This document shows, one piece after another, positions 43,821 to 53,383 of a DNA stretch of 64,000 nucleotides. The stretch spans positions 2,790,001 to 2,854,000 of the forward strand of contig NZ_FSRM01000002.1 in the NCBI RefSeq assembly GCF_900141745.1, written 5' to 3'. The first letter of the stretch is position 1. Every line of letters begins with the position of its first letter. Under the pieces are notes generated by a model, which worked only from the letters and a program-made list of their open reading frames with translations, ran no database searches and was not told where the DNA came from. Source of the stretch: Paraburkholderia phenazinium. GTDB lineage: Bacteria > Pseudomonadota > Gammaproteobacteria > Burkholderiales > Burkholderiaceae. The position numbers were made by a program, and so were the translations under genes.

Positions 43821-44963
43821 CTACCGCGCAGCCTTCGTCGGGTTCTGAAATTCAAACGGCTTCTGATAGCCGGTTAGCTCCAGATAGCCCCGGCCCACGT
43901 TTGCGCCGCCGCGCTTCAAGGTCACCGCGCCTTCCCAGTAAGCAGAGCCGGTCGAGTCGCGGGCGTCCATTTCCTGATCGTCGAGCAAGGGTTCGAGCTG
44001 CCACGTGAGCGTGCCGGTCTTGACGGTTTCGGCCACCGGATAAAGCGTATTCGTGCGCGGCGAGCGCCACGTTCTCTGCGGGACGAAATCGACCTGGGCC
44101 GGGTCGAACGTGGTGAGCTTGCCGCTTGCGTCGCGCAGCACCGCGTGCGCCCAGACGGACCCGCCATTGCGGCCGCGCACCTTGAACGCCATCAACGCAG
44201 AGCCATCAGCGAGGTTCGCACCGAGCCAGTCCCACCCAGCCGCATCGGGGCTCAGGATCGTGCTGGACCATTCGTGATCGAGCCATGCCACGCCGCTTAC
44301 TGACGTGGGGGTGCCTGAGCGTCCCGTCGGGTGCGAGGGCCGCGAGACGCTGCCGCTGACGCGCAGCTGCGGCTCGCTGTAGTAGTAACTGGCCTCGCTC
44401 TGAAGCGGGCCTTTTTGCGAGTAGCCGTGGTCCCCCTGCAGCAGCAGGGGCTGCGTCGGCGTGAACGACAGGTTCAGCGCAAACTCGCGGGTTTCGGCAT
44501 GCACCAGGTAGCGGCCATCGGTCGCGCGCACCATGCTCCATGTGTCGAGCTTGACGTCGGTATTGCCGGTTTTGGCATAGGCGAGGCCGAAACCCTGCCG
44601 GGCGATTTTCTGGTCGTGTACGAGTGTGCCGAAAGCCGGATCGCTCAGCGCGGCGTGCGCGATGATCAGCTGTGAAGGCGCGAACGCGCTCGGATCCGCT
44701 GTGTCGTCACCGGTGGCCGAGCGGAAAAAAGTAATCTGGAAACCTAACGGTTTGCCGTCCGGTGTGTCGAGCCAGCCGGTGGCGTACCACCATTCGGTCT
44801 GAAACGAGGGATGCGCGCCGGTATCCGCTGGAAACGCCAGCGCCTGACCGGGCGTGACCGCGGCGAACCCGGGTGACGCGGCTATCGTGGGCATGGCAAT
44901 CGTTATGCCGAGAAAGAACATGAACAACGCAATACTCGACACGGTTCGGACTCTGTGCCGCAT
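43821..44963 (-). CDS. AttH/CrtC-type lipocalin-like exported protein
   Basis: A 380-residue protein with a signal peptide (about 1-30) and two lipocalin-like halves of the AttH/hydroxyneurosporene-synthase family. Hallmarks are EWWYATGWLD, QITFFRS, VAWLDHEWSS and WDWLGANLADGSALMAFKVR. Family members include carotenoid 1,2-hydratase CrtC and Agrobacterium AttH. No carotenoid gene is nearby, so the AttH reading is better. Its ATG overlaps the stop of the FtsX-like permease gene (ATGA, 44960s), making a three-gene ABC operon in which this is the periplasmic partner. Confidence 0.88.
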   Translation of the reverse strand: MRHRVRTVSSIALFMFFLGITIAMPTIAASPGFAAVTPGQALAFPADTGAHPSFQTEWWYATGWLDTPDGKPLGFQITFFRSATGDDTADPSAFAPSQLIIAHAALSDPAFGTLVHDQKIARQGFGLAYAKTGNTDVKLDTWSMVRATDGRYLVHAETREFALNLSFTPTQPLLLQGDHGYSQKGPLQSEASYYYSEPQLRVSGSVSRPSHPTGRSGTPTSVSGVAWLDHEWSSTILSPDAAGWDWLGANLADGSALMAFKVRGRNGGSVWAHAVLRDASGKLTTFDPAQVDFVPQRTWRSPRTNTLYPVAETVKTGTLTWQLEPLLDDQEMDARDSTGSAYWEGAVTLKRGGANVGRGYLELTGYQKPFEFQNPTKAAR

Positions 44964-47530
44964 CACCAATCCTCCTTTACGGCGCGGACCGCATCGACGG
45001 AGACTGCCCGGCGTCCCGCCACCACGGCGGTTGCGCACGAAGCGACCAGCATCACCGCAGCCACCATGCTCAAGACGAACCACGGCATGTGCAACGACAT
45101 GCTCCAGTGAAACGACTGCGGGTTGACCACGAACACGAGAATCAGGCTGATGGCAAAGCCGAGGACAAAGCCCATCGCGATGCCAAGCGCCGTCAGCATG
45201 CCGCCCTCCTTGGCGAGGATGGCGATGATCTGCGCGCGCGTCACGCCGACGTGGCGCAGCATGCCGAACTCGCGCGCGCGGGCGAGCGTTTGCGCGGAGA
45301 ACGTCGCCGCAACACCGAACAGCCCGATGACGATGGCGACCGCTTCGAGCAGATACGTGACGGCAAAGCTGCGGTCGAAGACGGTCAGCGAGCGGGCGCG
45401 AATCTCGCCGGGTTGCGCGAACTGCAGCGCGTCGCCGAACGGCAGTGCGCGCAGCGCGGCGATGACCCGATCGATGTCGGCGCCCGGCGCGACGGTGATC
45501 GCCACATCGGTGGCGCCCGTGTCGTGAGTCAGGCGCCGATAGTCGGCCAGCCGCAATTCGATCGCGCCGGTCTGACGCACATAGTCGCGCCACACGCCGG
45601 CCACGACGAACGCCTCGTTGTCCTGCCCGACCGGCAGTTCGACATGCTCGCCGAGCCGGTAGCCATACAGATCGACCATGGCCTCGGACACCCACACCGG
45701 CGTCTCGCCATGCAGTGCGGATGGAAGCAGCACGGGCCCGGACATTTGCAGACTGGCGCCGGGGTCGGCTGCGTCGATTTCGCGGGCGAGAAGAACGATT
45801 GCGGGACGTGCGGGATCGAGCGTGAGTTGTGACGCACGCGTAAATGCCGCGGTCTTCACGCCGGCTGTTGCCGCGATGCTTGCCTGATCGGCGAGGTTCA
45901 GCACACCGGTGTCGCCGTTCGGCGCAACTCGCACATACAGGTTGGCGGACAGCAGATGTTCGAGCCATTCGTCGACGGAAACGCGGAAGCTCGCCACCAT
46001 GATCGCCATTGCGACGATCAGCGCGAAGCTCGAGAGCACGCCGCTCATCGCCACCGACGCTTGTCCGGGCGCATTGGCAAGCCGTGCCAGCGACAGCGCG
46101 CTGGTGGTTTTCGCCTGACGTCCCACGCGCGAACGACCGAGGGCCGTGAACAACACGGCCGTGCAGCGCGGCATCAACGCAATGCCACCTACGAGCAGAA
46201 GCGCGACCGCGAGGTAGCCAAGAACCGGCGCCTCGAAAACGGGCGGCATCTGCGTGAACACCCCCGCCAGCGCGAGGCAGCCGAGCGCAGGCCACGGCGT
46301 GGCGAGCCGCGCCAACGCGCCTTCTTCACTGCCGGCCTTGAGGGCGGCAGCCGGTCGGGCACGTGCTGCCTCGAGCGCAGGCGCGAGACTGCCAAGCACG
46401 GAGACTCCAATTCCCAAGGCGAGAAAAATCGCTGTCGCGATCGGTTCGAAACTGACACCAGGCCGAACGCCTGGGAAATAGCCGCCACCCAGGTCGCTGC
46501 CGAAAAAGCGCAACGCGACGCTTGCCAACGCGTAACCGAGCGCAAGGCCCGCAATTGATCCAAGCACGCCGAGCACGGCGCCTTCCATCAGGATCTGCCG
46601 CAGCAACTGACCGCGCGTGAAGCCGAGCACCCGCAGCATGGCCAGTTGCGATCGGCGCCGCACGACACTCAACGCCTGGGTCGAGAACACCAGAAATGCC
46701 CCGGTGAACAGCGCCACTAGCGCCAGCACATTCATGTTGATACGGTAAGCGCGTGACAGACGGTCGGTCCGGCTTTCGACGTCATGCGGTTCGGACACAA
46801 CCAGTTGATTGCCCAACCGCGCCTGCAGTTCGCGTCTGAAGCGTTCGCGGTCGACGCCGCGCTCGAGTTCAAGGTCGACCCGCGACAACTTGCCGAGCCT
46901 GCCGAAACGCCACTGCGCGGCGGCGATATCCATCACGGCAATGCGCTGACCCGGCCTGGCTCTGACGAGGCCGCCTGCGACGCGCAACGGCACACTGGCT
47001 GTGCCGTTCAACAGGGAGATGTGCTGGCCGGTCGCGGTGTTTAGCCATTGCTGGGCCGCTGGCGAAAGAAAGAGGGTGTCGTCGGCGAGGGTATCCATGG
47101 GACGCTGCGACGCAGGCACCCCGACCAGGTCCGGCGCGATCTGGCTGGCTTTGAAAACGTCGATGCCCAGCACCTTGAGCGGTGCATTCTGGCCAGGCAC
47201 GGTCGCGTCCAGTTCGAGGACGGGGCTGGCAAGCGCGACGCCGGGTTCATCGGCAAGCCGCGGGTACCACGACTCATCGAAAGTAGGCTGCGCGCCGCGC
47301 ACCTGCAGGTCGGCCTGGCCGGACAGGCTCCGGGCCGCTGCCGAGAATTCGTTGAACGCCGCGCTGTTGATCAGCTGCACGGCGTACCCGAGCGCCACAC
47401 CCAGCGCAATCGTCATGACGGCGACAATCGCGCGCCCGCGCTGACTGCGCCACTCCGCCTCGAGCAGCCAACGGGCGAGCCGTCGACTGCCGCTCACGGG
47501 CGCAGACTCCGGCCGCAAGGCGTCACTCAT
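44963..47530 (-). CDS. FtsX-like ABC permease, duplicated
   Basis: An 855-residue inner-membrane protein of the MacB/LolCE fold containing two FtsX-type repeats: helices near 35-55, about 270-430, then a second set from about 480 onward with a C-terminal four-helix group. Large periplasmic domains lie between helices. The protein equals two fused half-permeases, as AttF plus AttG. It overlaps the ATPase gene by eight bases and the lipocalin gene by one codon frame. Transport of a lipid or lipid-linked molecule is likely but unproven. Confidence 0.88.
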   Translation of the reverse strand: MSDALRPESAPVSGSRRLARWLLEAEWRSQRGRAIVAVMTIALGVALGYAVQLINSAAFNEFSAAARSLSGQADLQVRGAQPTFDESWYPRLADEPGVALASPVLELDATVPGQNAPLKVLGIDVFKASQIAPDLVGVPASQRPMDTLADDTLFLSPAAQQWLNTATGQHISLLNGTASVPLRVAGGLVRARPGQRIAVMDIAAAQWRFGRLGKLSRVDLELERGVDRERFRRELQARLGNQLVVSEPHDVESRTDRLSRAYRINMNVLALVALFTGAFLVFSTQALSVVRRRSQLAMLRVLGFTRGQLLRQILMEGAVLGVLGSIAGLALGYALASVALRFFGSDLGGGYFPGVRPGVSFEPIATAIFLALGIGVSVLGSLAPALEAARARPAAALKAGSEEGALARLATPWPALGCLALAGVFTQMPPVFEAPVLGYLAVALLLVGGIALMPRCTAVLFTALGRSRVGRQAKTTSALSLARLANAPGQASVAMSGVLSSFALIVAMAIMVASFRVSVDEWLEHLLSANLYVRVAPNGDTGVLNLADQASIAATAGVKTAAFTRASQLTLDPARPAIVLLAREIDAADPGASLQMSGPVLLPSALHGETPVWVSEAMVDLYGYRLGEHVELPVGQDNEAFVVAGVWRDYVRQTGAIELRLADYRRLTHDTGATDVAITVAPGADIDRVIAALRALPFGDALQFAQPGEIRARSLTVFDRSFAVTYLLEAVAIVIGLFGVAATFSAQTLARAREFGMLRHVGVTRAQIIAILAKEGGMLTALGIAMGFVLGFAISLILVFVVNPQSFHWSMSLHMPWFVLSMVAAVMLVASCATAVVAGRRAVSVDAVRAVKEDW

Positions 47531-48239
47531 GAGACGAACGAACCTGCTGCACGTCGGCATGCCCAGCGGGATGCAGGCCACCCTCACTGAGGATCAGCAC
47601 GCGGTCCGCGACGGCCGCGGCCGCGACGGAGTGCGTCACCATCATGGTCGCCGCGCCGTTCGCCTTGGCTTCGGCGCGAAACAGGGCGAGCACTTCGTGA
47701 GCCGTATCCGGGTCGAGATTGCCAGTGGGCTCATCCGCCAGAATCAGCCGCGGACGATGCACCAGCGCGCGGGCGATCGCCACCCGCTGCAGCTCGCCGC
47801 CGGACAACTGCCGCGGGAAATCGTCGCCGCGTCCAGCGAGGCCGACTGCAGCCAGCATTTCAACAGCATGGGCCGGCGGCAAATTGTTGAGCAGCAGCGG
47901 CAAGGCGACGTTTTGCGCGAGCGTCAGATGCGGCAGCACATGAAACGCCTGGAAAACGAAGCCGAGCTTTTGCCGGCGCAGGCGGGTCGCTGCATCGTCG
48001 TCGAGACCCGAGACCAGCGTGCCATCGATGAGGACCTCGCCGCTATCGGGCGCGTCGAGCCCTGCGATCAGGTTGAGCAGCGTCGATTTGCCGACCCCCG
48101 AGTCGCCCATGATCGCTACGAATTCGCCAGGGTCGAGCATAAAGTCGAGCTGTGCGAGGACCACGCGGGCGGTCCCGTAGGCTTTGCTCAATCGTCGGCA
48201 TTCAAGCGCCGGAGCAGGGCATTCATCGCGAACGCGCAT
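47523..48239 (-). CDS. LolD-like ABC ATPase
   Basis: A 238-residue ATP-binding subunit of the MacB/LolD subfamily: Walker [10 protein letters not shown], signature [15 protein letters not shown] and Walker [13 protein letters not shown]. The position after Walker B and the spacing fit the type VII ABC group that pairs with FtsX-like permeases. It begins the three-gene operon (ATPase, permease, lipocalin-like protein). Energy coupling for extraction or export of a hydrophobic substrate is inferred. Confidence 0.93.
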   Translation of the reverse strand: MRVRDECPAPALECRRLSKAYGTARVVLAQLDFMLDPGEFVAIMGDSGVGKSTLLNLIAGLDAPDSGEVLIDGTLVSGLDDDAATRLRRQKLGFVFQAFHVLPHLTLAQNVALPLLLNNLPPAHAVEMLAAVGLAGRGDDFPRQLSGGELQRVAIARALVHRPRLILADEPTGNLDPDTAHEVLALFRAEAKANGAATMMVTHSVAAAAVADRVLILSEGGLHPAGHADVQQVRSSHE

Positions 48240-48453
48240 CGGTATCGGTGGTGTTCAGTTCAGGGGAAGGGAAGCGGGCGGCGCCATCGCGCTTGTCTTT
48301 GCGTTTGTCATCGCGTTTGCCATCTTACCCGGCGCGGCCGATCGGCGTGCGCGGCGCCGGCAACGGCCGCCGCATGAGGCGTGGGCATGGCGTGTGCTAC
48401 CCGGTACTTCGCCTGTTGGCGAAACGCCTTTGACCCAGATTAAGGATATGAAG

Positions 48454-48888
48454 ATGAAAGCAAAGACACTCGTATGCGCCGGCGCGCTCGTATTCACCTG
48501 TTGCGCAGTGCCACTCGCGCAGGCGCAGATTGCCGGCGTTCAACCGCTCGGCGGCTCGGTGGAGGAAACCAATGGTCTGCTGCACGGTTGGAGCGTACGC
48601 AAGGCGCTGGTCGACGAACCGGTCTACAACGATGCCAATGACAATATCGGCAAGATCTATGACCTGATCATTGCGCCCGATCGCAAGGCGACTTACGCGG
48701 TGCTATCGGTGGGCGGCTTCCTCGGCATGGGTATCCATTACGTGGCCATTCCGATCGACCGCTTCGACATCCGCAACGGCAATCTCTATCTGGCGGGCGC
48801 CACCAAAGAAGCCTTGAAAAACCTGCCTGAATTCCAGTACAACAAGCTCGAGAAGGCGACCAAGCCGCACAAGGTTAGCCCGCAATAA
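48454..48888 (+). CDS. Exported PRC-barrel domain protein
   Basis: A 144-residue protein with a signal peptide of about 22 residues (CAVPLAQAQIAG) and a PRC-barrel (about 45-120: VRKALVDEPVYNDANDNIG, VLSVGGFLGMGIHYVAIPID). Exported PRC-barrel proteins are common in Burkholderiales and their role is unclear. AAGGA (48442-48446) lies seven nt before ATG 48454, which decides this start over ATG 48448, one base from the AAGGA. Confidence 0.82.
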   Translation: MKAKTLVCAGALVFTCCAVPLAQAQIAGVQPLGGSVEETNGLLHGWSVRKALVDEPVYNDANDNIGKIYDLIIAPDRKATYAVLSVGGFLGMGIHYVAIPIDRFDIRNGNLYLAGATKEALKNLPEFQYNKLEKATKPHKVSPQ

Positions 48889-48911
48889 TCCTTGCCACAA
48901 TACCGTCGAAT

Positions 48912-48937
48912 GGTGCCGCGTTCACTCGCGCGGCACC
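48912..48937. terminator. Hairpin shared by convergent genes
   Basis: GGTGCCGCG (48912-48920) and CGCGGCACC (48929-48937) form a perfect 9-bp stem with an eight-base loop. The right arm lies within the last codons of the minus-strand PilZ gene. It sits exactly between two convergent genes. No T-run follows, but a bidirectional stop signal is plausible. Confidence 0.55.
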
Positions 48938-49686
48938 AGCGCCTGGCGCCGCGTTTCAAGCTGCGTAATGACGCGCTGAAGCATCCGTTCGGCAGGCCCG
49001 GGTAGCGCGGTAAACCTGCAGCCCATCACGAAGCGCCGCTCGCCACCCGTACTCGTAAAGTGCCTGGGCGCGACAATTTCCAGATCGAGCCTGAGCGTAC
49101 CGAAGTCGCCAAGCTGCAATGTGACATCCGTCAAGACACAGCCTGCGTCGAGCGTGCCGAAGCGCGCATTCGCGGTTCGCAGCGCAACCCCGCCCAACGA
49201 AAGATCCTGCATCTCCACCTTGAACGAATCGCCGTCCGCGTAACGTCCGCTGACGACATACGGATCGAGTGCGGGCGTTTGCACGCGGAAATATTCACGA
49301 CGCTGGACGTAGTAGAGGAGTGCAGGGAACGGCGCTTCGAAAGCAAGCCGTCCTTCGAAGACGATTGCCTCGGCCGCGTCCGTGGCGAACTCGACCCGAA
49401 TGCCGCCGGGCACGCTGCGGAACATCAGCTTCTTCGCACCCGGCAAGCTGCGGTTGTCGGCGGTGACGCTACCGGCATCGAAAATAAAACGGCCGTTGCG
49501 CGAGTCGACCTCGAGCACCTGCGTGACGATCTGCCGTCCATCGAATTCCGCCGTGACGAAGTCCCCGCCTGATACGAGCTTGCGAAGGCACACCGCAATC
49601 TGCAATGGGTGGCGTTGCGCGAAGTCCGGATGAATATCGCTCGCCGGTTCGGCAAGGTCGGAATCGAGCAAAAGGTCGTCAATCAT
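48922..49686 (-). CDS. YcgR-like PilZ protein (flagellar brake type)
   Basis: A 254-residue protein with an N-terminal YcgR domain (about 30-125) and a C-terminal PilZ domain from 125. Both c-di-GMP motifs are intact: RREYFR, containing RxxxR, and DLSLGG, matching DxSxxG. Known members bind c-di-GMP and slow the flagellar motor. It differs from the PilZ protein at 10.5 kb, whose second motif is altered. It is divergent from the pyruvate oxidase operon. A role in motility or envelope control is inferred. Confidence 0.9.
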   Translation of the reverse strand: MIDDLLLDSDLAEPASDIHPDFAQRHPLQIAVCLRKLVSGGDFVTAEFDGRQIVTQVLEVDSRNGRFIFDAGSVTADNRSLPGAKKLMFRSVPGGIRVEFATDAAEAIVFEGRLAFEAPFPALLYYVQRREYFRVQTPALDPYVVSGRYADGDSFKVEMQDLSLGGVALRTANARFGTLDAGCVLTDVTLQLGDFGTLRLDLEIVAPRHFTSTGGERRFVMGCRFTALPGPAERMLQRVITQLETRRQALVPRE

Positions 49687-50150
49687 CGTGGTCCCCGTGG
49701 ACGTTGCGGCCCTGGTACGGCCTCGTTTCTAGTCGATGAACGCGGGAGAAAACCACGCCGGCGTCCGTCTCTACAGGCTGTACTGCAGGGATCGTGCCAT
49801 GTGAATGAAGGGTGATCTTCGATGGCGGGGAGCAGGGCGAAAAGCCTTGTGGGACGGGACTTGCGAGGCAATGCAACAGCGGCGGCGCAACGGGCATCAA
49901 AGGCTGCCGCTACGTAACGGCCAGAGGATTGTTACGGGCCACGTGGGCGATGGACGGACAACGCGGCGAACCTACGGCCGATACACGCCAGAGCCCGGAT
50001 CCCACACCGTGCTAAATCGCAAGCAGCCCGTGCGATTTGAACAGCGTCAGCAGGCGCGGCACGGCACTATCACCAGACGCACGCGGCATGCCGGCCTCAG
50101 TTCCGGGTCTACCGCTCACTCGCACTCACCTGTCCGCACGGAGGTACCGC
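49687..50150. other. Divergent intergenic region upstream of poxB operon
   Basis: 464 nt with no supported gene. It contains two inverted repeats: CGTAAC/GTTACG (49913-49918, 49931-49936) and AAATCGCA/TGCGATTT (50014-50021, 50031-50038). The second is 113 nt before the pyruvate oxidase start. GGAGGT at 50140-50145 is its Shine-Dalgarno. Confidence 0.5.
50014..50038. promoter_or_regulatory. Inverted repeat upstream of pyruvate oxidase
   Basis: AAATCGCA (50014-50021) and TGCGATTT (50031-50038) are perfect 8-bp arms around nine bases. The spacing of half-site centres (17 bp) suits a dimeric regulator. It may govern the poxB-ytcA-mdtNOP operon. No matching regulator gene is adjacent. Confidence 0.45.
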
Positions 50151-51872
50151 ATGACTACCGCAGCTGACTACCTGGTCGCCACGCTTGAGCATGCTGGCGT
50201 CAAGCGTATTTTTGGCGTCGTTGGCGATTCATTGAACGGCATCTCCGACTCGCTGCGGCGGCGTGGCAAGATCGACTGGATTCACGTCCGGCACGAGGAA
50301 GGCGCGGCGTTTGCCGCCGGTGCCGAGGCGCATCTGACCGGGCAGCTCGCGGTATGCGCGGGCAGCTGCGGACCGGGCAATCTGCATCTGATCAACGGGC
50401 TGTTCGACTGCCAGCGCAGTGGTGTACCCGTGCTGGCGATCGCCGCACATATCCCGAGCAGCGAGATCGGCATCGACTACTTCCAGGCGACGCACCCGGA
50501 GAGCCTTTTCAAGGAGTGCAGCCACTACGTCGAACTGGTGTCGAACGCCGAGCAACTGCCGCAGATCCTGACCCGCGCGATGCGGGTCGCGGTGGCACGC
50601 CGCGGCGTGGCCGTCGTCGTGATTCCGGGCAACGTCGCGCTGTCGCCTTCGATCGCTGAAGTGCCGGCCTGGGTCGTGCCCACCTCGGCGCCGGTGCTGC
50701 GCCCGAACGACGACGACATCGCCTGCCTCGCGGGCATGTTGCACTCGGCATCGAAGATCACGCTGATGTGCGGCGCCGGCTGCGCGGGTGCGCACGACGA
50801 AGTCGTGGAACTGGCGAGGCGCCTCAAGGCGCCGATCGTGCATTCGCTGCGCGGCAAGGAGTACATCGAGCACGACAATCCGTACGACGTCGGCATGACC
50901 GGCATGGTCGGCTTCGCCTCGGGCTATGCTGCGATGAAGGCGTGCGACATGCTCCTGCTGCTGGGCACGGACTTTCCGTACCGGCAGTTCTATCCGGACA
51001 ACGCCAGGATCGCCCAGATCGACGTGCGCCCCGAAGCGCTCGGCAACCGCTGCTCGCTCGATCTCGGACTGCTCGGCACGGTGAAGGACACGCTCGCCGC
51101 GTTGCTGCCGGTGCTCAACGAAAAGACCGATACCTCGCATCTCGAGAGCGCGCTCGAGCACTACGCCACCGCACGCAGGGATCTGGATTCGCTCGCCGAA
51201 AGCAATCCGTCGAGCACGACGATTCATCCTCAATACGTCACGCGTCTGGTCAGCCAGCTCGCGGCGGATGATGCGATTTTCACCTGCGACGTCGGCACAC
51301 CGATCGCATGGACCGCGCGCTATCTGAAGCTGAACGGCAAGCGCAGGCTGATCGGCTCGTTCAACCATGGCTCGATGGCCAACGCGCTGCTGCATGCGAT
51401 CGGCGCCCAGGCAGCATGTCCGGGCCGCCAGGTCGTGTCGATGTCCGGTGACGGCGGCTTCGCGATGATGATGGGCGAATTCCTCACGTTGGTTCAGGCC
51501 GGCTTGCCCGTGAAGGTCGTGGTCCTGAACAACGGCACGCTCGGCTTCGTCGAAATCGAAATGCGCGCGTCAGGCTTCATCGACACCGGCACCGAGCTGA
51601 TCAACCCCAACTTCGCGAAGATGGCCGAAGCGATCGGCGTGAAGGGCATTCGCGTCGAGAAGCCGCAGGACCTCGAAGCGGGACTCGCTGCAGCGTTCGC
51701 GCACGATGGTCCGGCGCTGGTCGATGTGGTCAGCGCGCGCGAGGAACTCATCATGCCGCCCAAGACGACGATCGACGAAGCGTGGCATTTCGGGCTCTTC
51801 ATGATGAAGTCAGTGCTGGACGGCCGCGGCAAGTCGCTGATCGATCTGGCGAAAGTGAATCTGACACGCTGA
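50151..51872 (+). CDS. poxB: Pyruvate:quinone oxidoreductase (pyruvate oxidase-like)
   Basis: A 573-residue ThDP/FAD enzyme, nearly the length of E. coli PoxB. The catalytic Glu region is [11 protein letters not shown]. The ThDP motif runs from [12 protein letters not shown] to VVVLNN. It would decarboxylate pyruvate to acetate and CO2 and pass electrons to the membrane quinone pool; another 2-oxo acid decarboxylase is the alternative. GGAGGT lies five nt before ATG 50151, deciding the start. The stop overlaps the YtcA-like gene by one base, so a metabolic enzyme heads an efflux operon. Confidence 0.88.
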   Translation: MTTAADYLVATLEHAGVKRIFGVVGDSLNGISDSLRRRGKIDWIHVRHEEGAAFAAGAEAHLTGQLAVCAGSCGPGNLHLINGLFDCQRSGVPVLAIAAHIPSSEIGIDYFQATHPESLFKECSHYVELVSNAEQLPQILTRAMRVAVARRGVAVVVIPGNVALSPSIAEVPAWVVPTSAPVLRPNDDDIACLAGMLHSASKITLMCGAGCAGAHDEVVELARRLKAPIVHSLRGKEYIEHDNPYDVGMTGMVGFASGYAAMKACDMLLLLGTDFPYRQFYPDNARIAQIDVRPEALGNRCSLDLGLLGTVKDTLAALLPVLNEKTDTSHLESALEHYATARRDLDSLAESNPSSTTIHPQYVTRLVSQLAADDAIFTCDVGTPIAWTARYLKLNGKRRLIGSFNHGSMANALLHAIGAQAACPGRQVVSMSGDGGFAMMMGEFLTLVQAGLPVKVVVLNNGTLGFVEIEMRASGFIDTGTELINPNFAKMAEAIGVKGIRVEKPQDLEAGLAAAFAHDGPALVDVVSAREELIMPPKTTIDEAWHFGLFMMKSVLDGRGKSLIDLAKVNLTR

Positions 51873-52252
51873 TGCTGGCTACCCGTACCGGTTCACGCGT
51901 GCGCTGCGCTGCACCCGGGCCGCACATGCCGAAGCCGCCCTCCAGCACCGCTACAGCGGAAGACGCACGCCTGCAGAAGGGGCCGGCACGCCGCCGGTGC
52001 GAGGCAGCCTTGAGCCTCCTGATGTGCGTGCTGCTGACGGCGTGCTCGGGCTCGCCGTCGGTGGGGATTCTCGGCGCGTATTTTCCGGACTGGCTGTTCT
52101 GCGTAATCGGAGGCACGGTGCTGACGGCCGTCGTGCATGTGTTGTCGTACCGCAATGGCTACGGTAGCTGGCTTACGCCCCCGGCGATCGTCTATCCCGC
52201 GCTGACGGTGCTCTTTTCGATTGTGCTCTGGGCCATTGGCTTCAATCTGTGA
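51872..52252 (+). CDS. YtcA-like small membrane lipoprotein
   Basis: A protein of up to 126 residues. A hydrophobic stretch ends in the lipobox LLTAC, with Cys58 if the ATG at 51872 is used, and is followed by two membrane helices. In E. coli, ytcA is next to the mdtNOP efflux genes, and the same order occurs here. The 40-residue basic extension before the signal segment is unusual for a lipoprotein, so the true start may be internal and non-ATG. It is probably an accessory to the pump downstream. Confidence 0.75.
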   Translation: MLATRTGSRVRCAAPGPHMPKPPSSTATAEDARLQKGPARRRCEAALSLLMCVLLTACSGSPSVGILGAYFPDWLFCVIGGTVLTAVVHVLSYRNGYGSWLTPPAIVYPALTVLFSIVLWAIGFNL

Positions 52253-52267
52253 CACACGGTGCGAAAT

Positions 52268-53383
52268 ATGAGTTCTAATCCGACCGCGCCAAACGGCCCC
52301 GGTACAACGAAACCTCGACCCCGCACCTGGCCGGCGATCCTGCTGATCGTGCTGGTGGTGGCTGCCGCCATCGCGGCGATCTGGCGCGTCGACACGGTGC
52401 CGCGCACCGACGACGCCTATGCCTATGCGGACACCATCGGCGTGTCGCCGGAAGTGAGCGGCAAGATCGTCAACCTGGCCGTGCGCGACAACCAGCAGGT
52501 CAAGCAGGGCGATCTGCTGTTCCAGATCGACCCGCGTCCGTATCAATACACGTTGGCGCGGGCACAGGCCTCGCTTGCGCAACTCGATGCGCAGATTCCG
52601 TTGACCCAGCGCAGCGTGAACGCGCAGACCTTCGCTGCTGCCGCGGCGAAGTCGGCGGTCGTGCGTGCCCAGGCCGCGGCGAACCAGGCAAGCGACACGC
52701 TCGCCAGAATGGCGCCGCTGATCGGCAAGGGCTACATTTCCGCCGACGACCTCGATCGCGCACGCACCGCACAGCGTTCCGCGCTCGCGGAACTGGCGGC
52801 GGCCGAATCGCAGGAACGCGAAGCGCAGGCCGCCGTCAGCAGCGTCGACGCGCTGGTGGCGCAACGCTCGGTGTTGCAGGCCGAAATTGCGTCGGCGCAG
52901 CTCAATCTCGAGTACGCCACGGTACGGGCGCCATTCGACGGCCGCGTCGTGCAGTTGACCACATCGGTCGGGCAGTTCGTCTCCGCACAAAAGCCGGTCT
53001 TCACACTGATCGATACACGACACTGGTACGTGATTGCGAATTTCCGCGAGAACGAACTCGGCAATATCCATCCCGGCACACCCGCGACGGTCTACCTGAT
53101 GAGCGACACCGGGATTCGCTTCAGCGGCGCGGTGGATTCGATCGGCTACGGCGTCGATCCGCAGGACGGCGGCGCCACGGCGAACGGCTTGCCGAATATC
53201 CAGCGCAGTATCAACTGGGTCCATGTCGCGCAGCGTTTTCCGGTGAAGATCGTGATCGATCATCCTGATCCGCGGCTGTTCCGTATCGGCACGTCGGCGG
53301 TAGCGGTGTTGCGTGTTCATGCGCAAGATGCAACGCACGATCCCGCGCACGACACGGCCGCCGCCAGCGGAGCACAGTCATGA
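52268..53383 (+). CDS. mdtN: MdtN-like membrane fusion protein (HlyD family)
   Basis: A 371-residue periplasmic adaptor: one N-terminal membrane helix (about 17-37), a biotinyl-lipoyl half (VSPEVSGKIVNLAVRDNQQVKQGDLLFQID), an alpha-hairpin coiled coil (about 85-190, Ala/Gln-rich), the second lipoyl half (YATVRAPFDGRVV) and a beta-barrel. It would bridge the inner-membrane MdtO-like protein and the outer-membrane MdtP-like channel. ATG 52268 is preferred over a GTG nine nt upstream. The stop overlaps the mdtO-like start (ATGA). Confidence 0.88.
   Translation: MSSNPTAPNGPGTTKPRPRTWPAILLIVLVVAAAIAAIWRVDTVPRTDDAYAYADTIGVSPEVSGKIVNLAVRDNQQVKQGDLLFQIDPRPYQYTLARAQASLAQLDAQIPLTQRSVNAQTFAAAAAKSAVVRAQAAANQASDTLARMAPLIGKGYISADDLDRARTAQRSALAELAAAESQEREAQAAVSSVDALVAQRSVLQAEIASAQLNLEYATVRAPFDGRVVQLTTSVGQFVSAQKPVFTLIDTRHWYVIANFRENELGNIHPGTPATVYLMSDTGIRFSGAVDSIGYGVDPQDGGATANGLPNIQRSINWVHVAQRFPVKIVIDHPDPRLFRIGTSAVAVLRVHAQDATHDPAHDTAAASGAQS

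Noticed and set aside
43821..44963. Carotenoid 1,2-hydratase (CrtC) as function
   Set aside because: No carotenoid genes are present and the ABC neighbours fit the AttH branch of the same family.
43821..46295. Frame fusing the lipocalin gene with sequence inside the permease gene
   Set aside because: The upstream part overlaps the permease in another frame; the signal peptide and ATGA overlap place the real start at 44963.
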